A stretch of DNA of 64,000 nucleotides, taken from NCBI GenBank assembly GCA_008973525.1, contig WACJ01000402.1, positions 1,116,001 through 1,180,000 of the forward strand. Reading direction: 5' to 3'. The stretch comes from Stenopsyche tienmushanensis (lineage: Eukaryota > Arthropoda > Insecta > Trichoptera > Stenopsychidae). Numbering within the stretch: the first letter of the stretch is position 1; the number at the start of each line of letters is the position of its first letter. Below are positions 26,170-37,955 of this stretch, in pieces. Below the pieces are notes generated by a model. The model did not search any database, had not been told where the DNA came from, and saw only the letters and a program-made list of their open reading frames with translations. Both the position numbers and the translations under genes were made by a program.

Positions 26170-26539
26170 GAATAGCAAACATAAAATCGAAATCATTATT
26201 AGTCGATAAATTTGGGCTAACGATCTATACAACCGTGCGATGTATGCGGGGAAGCTCTCCGTCTCTGTCTCCCAAACTGCGCTACGTTCTCTCTCTGTCT
26301 CTGCTCTTTCTGAATAGTGGAGAGTGGGTCCCAGACCCTGGTATGGTACTCCTTTAGGAGTTAAACACATTTAAATCGGTATTGTAGAGGAATTGATGAA
26401 ATTCGTTCAACTTCCATCAGTGGCTTCTCGTCATCAATGCTGCCAATCGATCGACCGCGTGGTCCAAGGATAAAATGATGAAAACTCAATAAGTTCATAG
26501 GTTGACTTAATTCATCAATGTAGTCCTTCACGATTGATG

Positions 26540-27250
26540 AATTCATTTTTTGTGGAACGACTTATCTTTGGTCTTAAAATAGACTTCAGTTTTGGCAATC
26601 TTCTTCTGCTTCTTCATAGGAGACAAATCTCTTTTTTTTAAGTATGCAAACAAATAGTATTCGCTGGGAGACACATCCGGAGAATACGGTAGATGGGGAA
26701 GCAATTCAAAGTAGAATTCACGTTGAGTCATTATATAATATTCGTTATTAACACATTACGGGCCGCAGAATTGGGGCAAATGTGGGAGATCACATATTTA
26801 GTCGTTAAATTTCACAGTGAAAAAATTTTTTTTCTATAATTTAAATTTTTTAGTAAAGTCTTAAATATATATAAGACCATCTCTCGGAAAAACTAGAAAA
26901 AAATATTGCGTTAATATATTTTTTTTTGTACGTCAAGTTCAAATAACGAAACTCTCGAAAACACGCGTTTACGCGTGAACGGACCGCAATGTGTTAATAT
27001 TGTTTTCGCCGGCTGCTGTCCATTTAGCTGACTGCCGATTTGACTCTGAAATGTAGTAATGGATCCACATATCGTCCATTGTCACGTACCGTATTAAAAA
27101 AAACATTTTTATTGTGCTGAAAAAGCTCCAAGCAGCGCTCTGAATTGCGGACGCGTTGTTTTTGATCGAGTGTGAGCAAACGCAGTATTCACTTCGAACA
27201 GGGTTTTCTCATGTGCAAATATTGATACAAAATTATGAATACACTGCCTT
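26540..27250 (-). mobile_element. mariner relic interrupted by a MITE
   Basis: On the minus strand, 27000-27250 carries the block before and at the first Asp in shifted frames (a RCLELFQHN-type helix, then a stretch corresponding to WIHYY...SKQW). Positions 26543-26731 carry LLPHLPYSPDVSPSEYYLF, the C-terminal catalytic block with SPD. The two halves are separated by a 250-bp TTAA-flanked element at 26748-26997. Frameshifts and stops make it inactive. Bounds are approximate because no terminal repeats were found. Confidence 0.8.
26748..26997. mobile_element. TTAA-flanked MITE nested in mariner
   Basis: TTAA at 26748-26751 is followed by CACATTACGGGCCGC, and TTAA at 26994-26997 is preceded by ACGGACCGCAATGTG. 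The ends form inverted repeats of about 15 bp with few mismatches. Inside is AT-rich and non-coding. The element splits a mariner copy, so it is younger than it. Similar CACATT termini bound the element at 54529-55070. Confidence 0.75.
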
Positions 27251-27990
27251 CTGATACCATTTTCCAGTTATTAAATCAGACAGTCCAATACATTGTTATA
27301 AGAAAAAGTATTAGGAAAACGATATTCCCGCGTGTAAACGGTCTTGCGAAAGGCCCTCGTTTGTTTTTGCACTAATTCAGCAGCGTGGGTTATTTTAACT
27401 CTCGCATCTCCTCTTTTCGGGAGTAACTCTTGATCCTGTTTAACATTTACTCCTCCTAAAGCTCGAAATAGGATTCCGAGGCCTGAGAATGGTAAATTTC
27501 ATTCGGCGGAGTGTACGTGCCTTAATATCGCCGGCAAACATGGTTAAATTCCATTAAGAGATTCTCTTTCTGCTCTTCTTCCCTTGGAGCTGATGATATT
27601 TTCGCCTCGCCCAATTAGTAATAACTTAGAGCGCCACCCCCTAATAATGGGGTGTAAAGTTTCGGCGAAGTGAAATATTTTTCGTGTTTTTGCAAAGTTG
27701 AAATTTTGCGGTGCTTTCGCAGCTGTCCAGGAGACATTGGGATATCAGGATGTCACATCAATCATTCCCTCCGCCGTCATCGATTAATATGAATTATAAA
27801 ATGTATCTCATCTTTATAGCTGCAAATTTATTTTTAGTTGCGAGTTTGATTAATATTGTGGAAATTAGTACTTCAGCAATGTAAATTGAATGTAGCCACC
27901 GCACCCTATCGACATCTGCTACACATTTTTCAAATGCTGCTCGTTTTCCTTATACATTTTTAATCAAAGGTGCTGCGAAATCTCTATGAT
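27251..27990. other. intronic DNA, no gene recognised
   Basis: No supported feature was seen in this stretch. Confidence 0.4.
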
Positions 27991-27996
27991 TTACTG

Positions 27997-28390
27997 CTAT
28001 GGCTTTTTCGCGTGCCAATTTTTAATCCGATTATGGAAAAAAAAGTATAATAATTCACACCCCAATTCGCTGCAGGATATTTTTATTCGTATCAATATAC
28101 CAAGATAAGGCTTATATAAGAAACGCGATGAAAACTTGGGACTTAAACCGCCTTCAACTCTCCCATACTTCTTTGGTCTAAATATTAGCGTTCTCCTCAG
28201 AAGTAGCAACGATCCGATCGCTTTAATTTTGTAGACAAATATCGCCATTGCGAAAATTGGCAGCCGTATGCGATTTCTTCAGTAATTGTCATCTTATCGA
28301 AGCGACATGATAGAATTTGCATGAGGCAATATACTGGAACCGTTATCGTTATCATTGACACACTGAATTTCCTGACGTCCTTGCGCATTT
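27997..28390 (-). pseudogene. possible odorant-receptor relic (C-terminal half)
   Basis: Two adjoining minus-strand frames, offset by one small frameshift near 28200, read like the TM6-TM7 part of an insect odorant receptor. The first gives a hydrophobic SVSMITITVPVYCLMQIL, then DKMTITEEIAYGCQFSQWRY with the E-E...W spacing of OR intracellular loop 3. The second gives SLLLLRRTLIFRPKKYG and GGLSPKFSSRF, in the place of the conserved LL-x-RxQRP and PLSLETF blocks. The similarity is from memory of the family pattern and is modest. A frameshift and lack of an upstream body would make it a pseudogene. Chance is not excluded. Confidence 0.3.
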
Positions 28391-28399
28391 GTTGGCAGA

Positions 28400-29850
28400 A
28401 TACACTTTATCGCAATGTTCCAATGTCTCATGTCCTATGAAACCGATTTATTATACAATACTTCCTATGCTCAGGAGAATGATCTTGAAATAGTAGTTAA
28501 AAACTATCCATAACCATCATGACAATTTTAATACAAAAACTTTGTACGTAGTCCAATGTGTGATGCCAATTTACAATTTTAAAATTGTTCCTAGATTAAA
28601 ACCTGCATAAATGGAGAAGGATGTAGATCTGCCCTGTGAATAGATAATTTTGTGTAATTAACACATTCCCGTCGGGAACAAGATTTATTTTGACCAATTG
28701 CATCCGATGGATGAAATCTACAGCGATTACAATCTTCGACAACGACGAGTGGGGATTAAGGGCTGTGACAATATTGGTATACATTAAAAGGATCAAAATT
28801 AAGTAGTTCGTCCTTGCATGCGATAAAATCTACTGCGCTCCAATAACCACGTGAAAATATTCACTCGCGTATTTTCATCCCCATTTGAAGAATGTCCTCC
28901 CCTGGAGCCATGCGGGGTAGACATTTTTCATGCGATCCATTGTTTATTTTGCAAGCGAGAGGGATAATGAATACCGAAGCATGTCGTGGTAAAATAAAAC
29001 GAATCGAGTCAAGTATGCCATAATATGCTACTTTGATTAATCTTCTCCGTGCGCGCCCCGATGGGGATGAGAGACCATCGACACAAGATTCCTCATTTCG
29101 TCATTTGCCGTCGATAATCCGGCGCTCGCGTAGAATCCACTGCGAAAAATGAGCGGGGTCTATTTATTAATTTTGCTCGATGTCGAATTCATCGACGATC
29201 ATAATGTGTCACCAGCAAAGATGGGCGTTGCGAGATCGACGTAACGAGCTATCGGGCGACAGCGCCACCCGGTGAGCGCCGTCTAACTAGCTGATATAAA
29301 ATTAGCCTGAGTTTTGACATTTTGAAAGAGTGCGTCACGTGGAGGCTTGTCAATAACTACAATGGCACCCGCAAAGTTCTCTAATCTGCAATTTTTTTAT
29401 GCCATAATTCTTACCGTTGTCAGGTCTCCATTTATCATTTTTTCGATTTTATGCTCACTCCGAGACGTATCCTCGAGAAACTTTCCCGAGGAAGTTTTCC
29501 CCCGGTCCGGCGTTTTGTCAAGATCTCTTAGAAAAGTTATATTGTAACCGGGAATTTTTTATCATGACAAGAAAGAGAATTTATCAGGCTCGTGCTATTT
29601 CATTCGGAGCGATTAAATTCAAGCGTCTATTGCACTCCAAACTCATAAATGTCACCTCTTCACAAGGATATATAGTTGGTAAAATACATAAACAGCCCCG
29701 ATTAATACTGATTGCTTCATCAACGACGATCTTACAAAAAAATACAGAACAAAGAAGAACGAAGAAACTGAGATGAACATTCGTATAATTTTGAGATTAT
29801 ATCCAATTGGATCGCGGAGGGTTCGAATAGAAGTATAAAGATATTTAGAT
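28400..29850. other. intronic DNA, no gene recognised
   Basis: TTAACACATTCCCGTC at 28658 resembles a left end of the CACATT MITE family, but no right end was found. Nothing else is recognised. Confidence 0.4.
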
Positions 29851-29854
29851 CGTT

Positions 29855-29990
29855 ATATTAAGTCGACGTTCTCGATCAATATCTGTATTTACTTCAGAGA
29901 GGAGGATCCCAGCTACGAGACCGCTGGGGAGCCAGGCGGGAAGAGCACGCCTTCCCGCGGTCAAGGCTATCGGTTATCATTCTAACCCCG
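29855..29990 (+). repeat. interspersed repeat family A, copy 2
   Basis: AAGTCGACGTTCTCGATC, then GGATCCCAGCTACGAGAC and GGTCAAGGCTATCGG match the order of boxes in the 12062 copy. Confidence 0.55.
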
Positions 29991-30495
29991 CAATTACGCC
30001 TGTTACAGTTGACAGTATTTAGCATTGGGATGTTTAATATCCCGCGCCGCATAAATGTCGATGAAATCTGTTTTGCAATGAATGCATGATAAAAAATGAT
30101 ATTTATACTAGCTCAGTTTAAACACACTAGGCTTTATAAGCGAGGGACTGTCAAGTGTTGTAAATCTCAACACCGTCACATCATAAATTAGATCCAATGA
30201 GCAATGAACGCTCATTTGGAATTGAACGAACGCAGTGATGTAATTTAATCGAATTAAATGCGGTTTATATTAACTAGATGATTCAATTTATTTTGTGGTC
30301 CACGCCAACGTCGTTTCTTAGAAAGTCAAATAATGTATATTTTAATAATATTTTTGTTGTGTTAATGTCGCGACCTCATTTGGTGAGAGCCACCTATGTA
30401 AGTTAGCCTCTGAGGAAGCTACCATGATCGTACAGACCATAGAAAATGTCGCAAAAGGCCCCAATAAAAGACGGGGAGTGGCCACAAGATATGTG

Positions 30496-30855
30496 TGTTC
30501 AATCGGTCCGCTTTTCGGACCGCTGATATGACGAATGAGCGCCCCGCGATCGGACGCCATACACGAACAATGCAAAACGAAGTTGTCCGAAGAAGACTGT
30601 TCGGGTGGGTTGTTTAAATTTTACAATCGATTGAAAATATTGTTGTTATTTTATTACGGGCTTATGCCGGTTAGATCGACCCAATGTCTGAGTAATAACG
30701 AAGAATAGAGGGATTAGACAACTTATTACATATTATAAAAACAAACAGAGTCAATCAGTGTTGATTCGTGTAAAGTAGAACTCTTAACCGGGCCGGTATT
30801 CTGCATTTTGCGCTCGTGGCGGGCTCCTGCTTTGCCACCCTCTTATTATGGCCCT
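30496..30855 (+). repeat. interspersed repeat family C, copy 1
   Basis: About 350 bp recur in inverted orientation at 57571-57888. Shared boxes include GGTCCGCTTTTCGGACC (itself a small hairpin), GATCGGACGCCATAC, TTGATTCGTGTAAAGT, CATTTTGCG and TGGCGGGC...TTGCCACCC. The two copies keep the same order of boxes along their whole length, so they are one repeat family, probably a non-autonomous transposon. Confidence 0.7.
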
Positions 30856-32240
30856 GGACATAATAAATACATAAATTAATTGGCGATAAATAATTTTCAC
30901 GCTGCATATTCCTCGCATATATATGCATATCATCTCAAACGGTTCGATAGATTTAAGCTATCCAAATATTTCCCTTTGTGTGAGCAACATTTGGATAAAA
31001 CCCAATTTTGTCTGGGCGATAAATATATCATAATATCTGTTTTGTTGATTTTCAACAGTTCAAATACTCCTATTTGAACTATTGTATAAGAACACATTAA
31101 CCTACTTCCAAATGCTCCATCGAAACCCAACCGACGCTGCTCGCCATCGAATGGATTATTAATGGTTTGGTTCATTATCAGGTGCTAAAACAAGGGCGAA
31201 ATAATTACATCGGTCCTCCATTATAAGATCAACCGAGGATTGATTGGGATGCGACCAGTGCTTATCGATAAAGTTTGAATTGCAAGTTCGGTGTTGCAAG
31301 GGTCTTTCCCGTTTTTAGCATTCCCCTTCCACATCACAACATTGACAAATGAGCATAGAGACCTTAATTGAAATACTGTAATTTCGTGTGAAATATTACC
31401 GATGTTCGCGCTAGCAAAAATGCAAAGTGAAAGTTACACAAACGCCCCGCACAAAAATAAATATTAAGCGGTGCTTTTATAAGCATTCGTACGTTTATAG
31501 GGCACTATGTGTTACACGGTAAATACGCCCTCCGCAGCCGCTATTAAATTATCGTATTACATTGGCTCGCTCGCTTTCCATTCCGGAAAATAAAGTGAAA
31601 ATTTAATATTCGGGAGGCCGACTATTTTGACGCCCGTAAAAGCGATGACCCCCCGGCATCGATATCTTCGGCAAACACGCCCTGGAACTTATTCAGCCCC
31701 CTCTTCGAACCGAGCGCCCCCGGCTCGGCCGGGCTCGGACGGTCAGCGAGAGAGGCCCTGCCTAGTCATGTCATGTCCCGCATCGCGTAAACCTTTATCC
31801 TTCGGGATCCTTAGACCTAATCCGCACTGCGTATCCTTTTAACTACGAAGACGCTTAAGCCGCCCTCGGAGGGCTTAAAACACTTCCCGTTGCCGACGAC
31901 CGAAATTGTTTCTGATGACGAGGTCTTTTATGTGCTTATAAAACCCGAAGAACATCCGTTTTCTGACGGCGGTGGACTTTAAGCTTTGTGCGCAATGCTC
32001 TTTTAGTCCCATTTTCAATTTCGACCTTCCTTCCGGGTTCGGACGATTTTTATTTTTATCTCGCGGAATGCAGGATATGCTCCGATTATTGCGTATGTGT
32101 AAATTTTGCAGTCTGCGTTCATGGGAATGCTTGAATCCGGAACTAGATATTGCATATAATCGCAACATCAATTAAATTTTGCATGGCGATCCGTTCTGTT
32201 ATGATGTGCGCCTATGAACATTGACAAATCATTATGTTAT
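30856..32240. other. intronic DNA, no gene recognised
   Basis: A GC-rich patch lies at about 31640-31760; otherwise nothing is supported. Confidence 0.4.
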
Positions 32241-32249
32241 AAATTTGAG

Positions 32250-32535
32250 ACGACATAAATGTCATGCTCCTGGACTCTTGTTGCTAAGATTTTGCTTAAG
32301 ATTGGGACCAAAAACGCACGTGTCGGAATGTGTACGCGTAATAAAGATGAAAAACAGGGTCGACCGATAGTCTTGGCCGCCGGAAAGCATGTTGTTCCCG
32401 CTGGTTCTGTATTCTCGCAACTGGGCAGTCTCCCTAAGTATATAAAGATTTTGAACAAGAACGTCGACTTTACGTTGGCGCCTGAGCATTTATTTGGACA
32501 TTCAGCGATCCGATAGCGAACGGACCCGCGTGGAG
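32250..32535 (-). repeat. interspersed repeat family A, copy 3
   Basis: Inverted relative to the 12062 copy. On the minus strand it starts TTCGCTATCGGATCGC, then GTAAAGTCGACGTTCT, and runs to a TTTTTGGTCCCAATC box. It is the longest copy and shares the later boxes (GTCGACCCTGTTTTTCAT, CACATTCCGAC) with the copy at 35930-36045. Confidence 0.65.
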
Positions 32536-33479
32536 CCGTTCATCTAGGCTCGTACGCGTAATCTAGGGCGAATTCGGGAGTTAATAAATTTGTAATCCTA
32601 TTCTAATTTAATTATACATGGAAGTAATTATACGTGAAATTCTTTCCATTTAATACCTACAATCTCCACTCATTAGCGACTTGGAAAATTGTTTTATCCA
32701 TATTTTTCTGCGTTAACTGTTAAATGTTTTTTGTCAATGAACGAATTAAAAGTTCACTTGAACGATCTGAAATGTGTCGTTTTCTACGTTTTCGGATGGG
32801 TGTTTTTTATTCTATCTCCTTGAGATTTTCCGCAAAAGTTACATATCAGAAGCGATAGTTGAGAGTGCGTGTACACATAAAAAAAAGAGAAGAATTGTAC
32901 CACTCGCTTCCGACGGGAGTGGATGAAATACGACCGCATCTCTCGCTGGTAATCAAATATTTATACTCTTACGGTCTGTCAAATCCACTGTGTGTATTTA
33001 TCGGGTGGATGGGGAAAAATGAGAAACATAAAGAGTCTCATTATGTTTCATCTCGACTCGACATTTCCGAGATAATTTTGTCGTTACACGCGAAACTTGC
33101 GATGGATTGCTAAACTTCGCCCTCCCGGGAGATTAATCTTTTGGCGTGGGGCCTTAGTCTAGTGCGCTTTGCATTCAGACTCAATTGATTAATATATGTT
33201 CTGAGCAGTACCGCTGGAACGTTTATTTATTGTGTTTTGCAAACAACTGGCCAACGGGCTGGCGATGCAACGCTTACTTGTTATTCCATTCGTTATATAC
33301 AGTGAATCATGGGATATATGTACTTATGATTGAAACAAAGGTATTGGTTAGGGCTAAGGACTAAAGTGGTGGTATTTCAATTACTTTTCAGCAATTGTAT
33401 AATAACCATAAATTAAGAGAGATATAAATTTCGGATTATTGATAACATTTAAAATTAGTGATCCAATTTTTCGATTAGT

Positions 33480-33600
33480 GATGGATTCTTGCGCGTGCAC
33501 CGTTGCCGGTTGGGTGGTGACGCGCAGGAGGCGGGAGTCGAGAAGAGGTCGGTTGGCCTTGACTGTGGGAAGACGTCCTTTTCGCAGCCAGATATTTTTC
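33480..33600 (+). repeat. interspersed repeat, pair of 7876-7995
   Basis: This is the + oriented copy of the repeat described at 7876-7995, from TCTTGCGCGTGCACCG through GGCGGGAGTCGAGA to GACGTCCTTTTCGCAGCC. Confidence 0.6.
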
Positions 33601-35925
33601 ATCAGATTTCGTATCAGAATCTCCTTTCGAATAAACAAACTATTAGAGTGTCGCCCTTCGTTTGATTAATATGTTATTGAATTTTGAATAGATTTTTTTA
33701 CAAAATAAAAGTTTGCAGGGCTCCTCTCAGAAAATGGATGCAAGGCGTTCATTAATTTGAAGAACTTATTCATTAATATGATGTTTATATTCGTTTCAAT
33801 TTTTAAAAACATTATTAAAACTCAGTTAATGATATTATTTAATCGATTCTGTCAAAGTGTTTTATAACCACCCCAGGCCGATAGTATAACCATTTAAAAT
33901 CAATCGCAGAAATATGATCCTATCAGATGTGTGTGTTTATCTACTCGATTGTTGCAGGAAGCAGATCCATCATGTCGACATCAAACACGTGAACCAATTC
34001 CCTGTTCTAATAGAAAGTTTCTAAACCCATAGAGAACTTTAATCGATTTCGTTCCTCTGGATATACTAAAAAATGTACAACCATAACTTTTAAATGCATA
34101 TTTTCCACCACATCCGAAACGGGAGCTATTGTTCCATTGCCGATTGCGTTTTTCGATATGCGGGTTTTCTCCAAAATTACTGTCAAATTGACCTGGACGC
34201 CTAATTCGCGGTTTCCACTTCCCGCCGAGTCCGCGATGCCATTTTTGACGCTTGTCAAAATAGCTCTCCCGATTATGAAGCATATAAAATTAATGATATG
34301 CGAGTTTCTCTCGATCCGATGGGGTTCAACCTTGGGCGCCATAACGACGATTTAAAGAATGTAGATTACCAATCGAACACGACGCCGTTACCGCAGTCAA
34401 ATAAAATACGTGCCCTTATCGCCGAAAAGGGTAATACATTAAATATTCATTGCTTGTTTGATCAATCGCTCCCGGAGACACTTTTGTCCCTTTCGAAATA
34501 ATGGTTATTGGCGAAATTATGGGTCCGCATCGAAATCGATACGATATAATTTCGAACTTCCCAAACTTTATTTGTCCTTCATAATTGAATATCGTAGCAT
34601 ATCCGATACATAATCTATTTGCTAAATGCGTATATGGATATTTAGCGGTGATGCGTATTTGTAACTGTGCGTCCAGGACTGCAAAAACTGACTATAGAAG
34701 AATTACTATGTCTTGCATTATTTTCAATTGGCATATTTAAATGTAATTTCGAGAATATTTTAGCTCTAATTAGCGTTATGAGGATTGTGTGTCAAACATG
34801 ATGTCTATTTGGGAAGTCATGGACATGTCTTCATTGGCAGGCCACGTAGCTTAGAGAATCATCTACGTTATAATAAAAAAATATTGAAGTGAAACGTCTA
34901 TAGGTGCGATAAGATAAATTACCTGAATCGTCACGAAAAATGAAACAGAAATTGGCAATAATTAGTTAGAAACAGAAAAAAATCGTTTGTAGTGTGTCCA
35001 TCGCACATTTCATTGACACGCTACGCGCATGCGCTGTGTCATCTCTACTGTGAACTAAGAAATTTCACTACTACCGCGCGTGATTTACTCATTTTAGAAT
35101 TTTTGTTCAGATAGTGCTATGTTTATTTAGTGTTGGAATGGTTTTTTTTTTGACGCATTTTGATTTTCCATTTGTATCGATCTATATTGAGACTGTGGTT
35201 TATTAACCACACGTCAAAATAGTAAGCCATTGTCTACTGTTGCCTAACACCGTGAACTGGGGTTCCAGTAGACCCAATTCATCGCGCAAAAATTAAAAAT
35301 ATACAAACGATTGTTTTTTTTATCAGACTGTCGTCGTATAAATAAGAAATACGCTCCTCGCAATAAAGCGATTCGCAGTAAGGAACAAATAAGTTTTTAT
35401 TTGTGCTTAGATGTGTTTTTTTGCCATGGAAATCGGATATTTTTATGTGTATTTGATTATCAATGTCGAGGAAATGAGTTTTGGGTATTGGCTATATTCT
35501 ATTCCGGCGACAGCGATTCGAAGACCGATAAATCCAATAAAGCGAGAATTACTGCGATGACGATCGAAAATTCGGCTTTAAACTGCTTATTTTTTAGCAG
35601 TGCGAATTGCGAAAATTGCACATTCATTCCCAGCAATTTAGTGTCAATCTCTGCCGGCTAATTAGACAGTTGATGCGATCAAAGCTCGTCTATTTCTTAA
35701 AAACTCAGAACCAATCAAATGAGACTTACTTTAGTATCGAGTCCTTGCGCAAGATTGCAGCATATAAGAATAAGCGCAATGAGCAAAACCGCAATAATCA
35801 GGCATAATACAGATAATGCGCTATTGTTGCACTGGCGTTTGATTATGCTATGACCTCAATTCATCACAATTAAGGAACCAAATGTCGGTTTAGAAATATT
35901 AACTTCCCGATCGATCGTCTTAAAA
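33601..35925. other. intronic DNA, mostly unannotated
   Basis: Two overlapping minus-strand open frames at 33981-34342 show no recognisable domain. Positions about 34865-34960 share a GTCACGAAAAATGAAAC-type stretch and an upstream CTTCTATAGG-like box with about 39065-39140, a repeat tail of unknown family. A GTGGTTTATTAACCAC palindrome sits at about 35194. Confidence 0.4.
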
Positions 35926-35929
35926 TTTG

Positions 35930-36045
35930 TATTCAAATGCGAGGTCGGAATGTGAACGCGCGGGAAATATGAAAATAGGGTCGACCGAGAGCCTTGGCCG
36001 CAGGCGAGTTTATTCTTTCCGCTGACTCCGTAACACAATAGCAAC
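35930..36045 (-). repeat. interspersed repeat family A, copy 4
   Basis: Fragment with GAGGTCGGAATGTGAACGCG, AGGGTCGACCGAGAG and CTTGGCCGC (+ sense), matching the inner boxes of the copy at 32250-32535. Confidence 0.55.
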
Positions 36046-36059
36046 TGAATTTACATCTT

Positions 36060-36430
36060 AGCCTGCACTGCCTTGGTGGTCAAATTCGGCTCAACCGTTT
36101 CAATAAATAATCAGCAGCTATAAGAAACGCAAGGTCTGCTGAAAACATCGCTGCTGTGCGTGAGACTGTCAAATTTTTTTCATTCACAAAAATTTTGCGT
36201 CAGGACTTGGGTCTGTACCCGTATAAAATCCAACTGACCGAGAAACCTAAGGTAAACGACTGTGTTCGCTGATTGGGCTTTGGAGCAGTTGGAAGTTGAT
36301 CCAAATTATGCAAACAAATCATATTTAGCAACCAACCCCATTTTTGGATGAATGGATAAGGACGCCATCCAGCAAATTCAGCCAGATTTATGCCACAAAG
36401 TCATCGAAAATTGGACCACCGGAATAAGTA
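36060..36430 (+). mobile_element. mariner-like transposase relic
   Basis: Broken + strand frames give RSAENIAAVRETV (DNA-binding domain), then RTWVCTRIKSN, FADWALEQLEVDPNYANKS with the conserved (E)FAxWALEQLxxDPxF block ahead of the first catalytic Asp, and PDLCHKVIENWTTGI from the C terminus. At least two frameshifts or stops and a large internal deletion are needed to read it. The same family is represented on the minus strand at 3663-4035. Confidence 0.75.
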
Positions 36431-37620
36431 TCATCTTAATTAGTATTTGATATCAAATTGCTAACGATAACGAGGCTATATCCGCAATAATCGGGATACT
36501 CCCGGAGCATTAGAATATCTGTACACACGTAGGGTTTTTATATTTTAATTCAAGGACTCGCGAGGGAGGCTGGCGGTTTTTTTTTTAGCACAGATAGCAG
36601 AAGGATTCGCGGGTCCTGAGTACACTATAAAAAACACTCGAAACGTTTTTCGTCGGCAATAGATGTTCGAGTATGGCTCCACTCCGCTCGTTGGTATTAT
36701 GACTGCGCCTTTATCCACGTTTCGGTATTTATGCGCATGCGTGCCCTTATCCTTGCTTCAATTTTCGCGCACAAAGCCCCCCCGGAGCCTTTGAGCCTGT
36801 AGTGGCCATTTTCTTTACATGTAACGTCCTGAATAAAAGGAAATGATTAATAGTCCCTTTTCCCGTCGCGCCAAACTGCTAATGTTCGCTCGGAGGATGT
36901 GGAAAATGGAAACAAAACACGTCCTGCGGAATGGATGCGACCCAATTGGAAATTTCTGGCGCGGAGCCCCTCTAGACCAATCAACAGATGAGCCTTTGTA
37001 TAATTTCGATCTTTTCTCTCCTGTACGGAAATAGCGTTTTGTTGCGTTTGTTTTACGAAAATAGGCTCAATGTGCGATTTATTTATTGTTCATTATTTGA
37101 CATTGGGTTTATATATCGAATATCGTGCGTACACGGACATGTAACAAAGCATTCAGACCAAATTACCAATATCCGTGTGTTATCGCGAATCGGCCTGCTA
37201 GAAAGACAAAAAAAAGAATAAGAAGACAAAAATACGCTTTGAGATTTCTATTGTAATGTTTGACAAATGTGATGTTATTTGGATCAGAGAGTGAGAGGGG
37301 ACAGCGGCAGGTCGTAAATCTTTGTCTAAATAAATATATTATTTATCAACAATTCTACGGTGTACTATCATCTGCTATCGGCGCATTCAATTCGAGGCAT
37401 TCTTGCTCAAGAATAGTAATAAGTGGTCATGCTCTGTGGAATTTACGATCAATATCGATATTAAATTGCCCAATTATGAGCTATTAAAGTCATAAATGAC
37501 GGGAATAAAGGGACCAATAAGGCACAATATGCTCAGTTAGTCACAACATCCTATGTTCACTTCAAGTGCATCTTTATTTATTTACAAATCTGGGAAATAA
37601 ATTTAGGTATGAATATTGAA
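36431..37620. other. intronic DNA, no gene recognised
   Basis: No supported feature was seen. Confidence 0.4.
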
Positions 37621-37625
37621 TCGAT

Positions 37626-37955
37626 TTAGGTCCGATCCACACTATGGTGCCGGTAACGGTTCGATCTCGCTCTCGGTCTCCCTCCGGTCTAATATTCTCA
37701 TACAAAAAACGGGATTGGAACGATCCGATAGTGTGAATACTCCGATTGTTTCTTGTGTAAGAATATTTGATCGGACCGAGACCGGAGCGAGATCGAACCG
37801 TCAACGGCACCATAGTGTGGATCGGGCCTTATGGTGCCGCGAACGATTCGATCTCACTCCGGTCTCGATTTGATCCCGATCCGGTCAAATATTCTTACAC
37901 AACAAACAATCAGAGTATTCTCACTATCGGATCTCACTATCCGATAGTGAGATCG
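37626..37955. repeat. foldback element with long inverted arms
   Basis: The arm at about 37629-37708 (TCCGATCCACACTATGGTGC onward, then CGGTTCGATCTCGCTC) is inverted at about 37752-37826 over some 75 bp with few mismatches. A third copy of the box series follows as a direct repeat at 37830-37900. The right edge carries a second small hairpin, CACTATCGGATC...ATCCGATAGTG, at about 37922-37950. It is non-coding and looks like a foldback MITE with a partly duplicated arm. Confidence 0.8.

Noticed and set aside
25858..26370. 170-codon minus-strand ORF
   Set aside because: It runs across repeat B, which occurs again at 23072-23290 where the frame is not kept, and it has no recognisable domain.
33981..34342. 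Two overlapping minus-strand ORFs of about 100 codons
   Set aside because: Both frames are open over the same bases, neither shows a motif, and there are no convincing splice signals.
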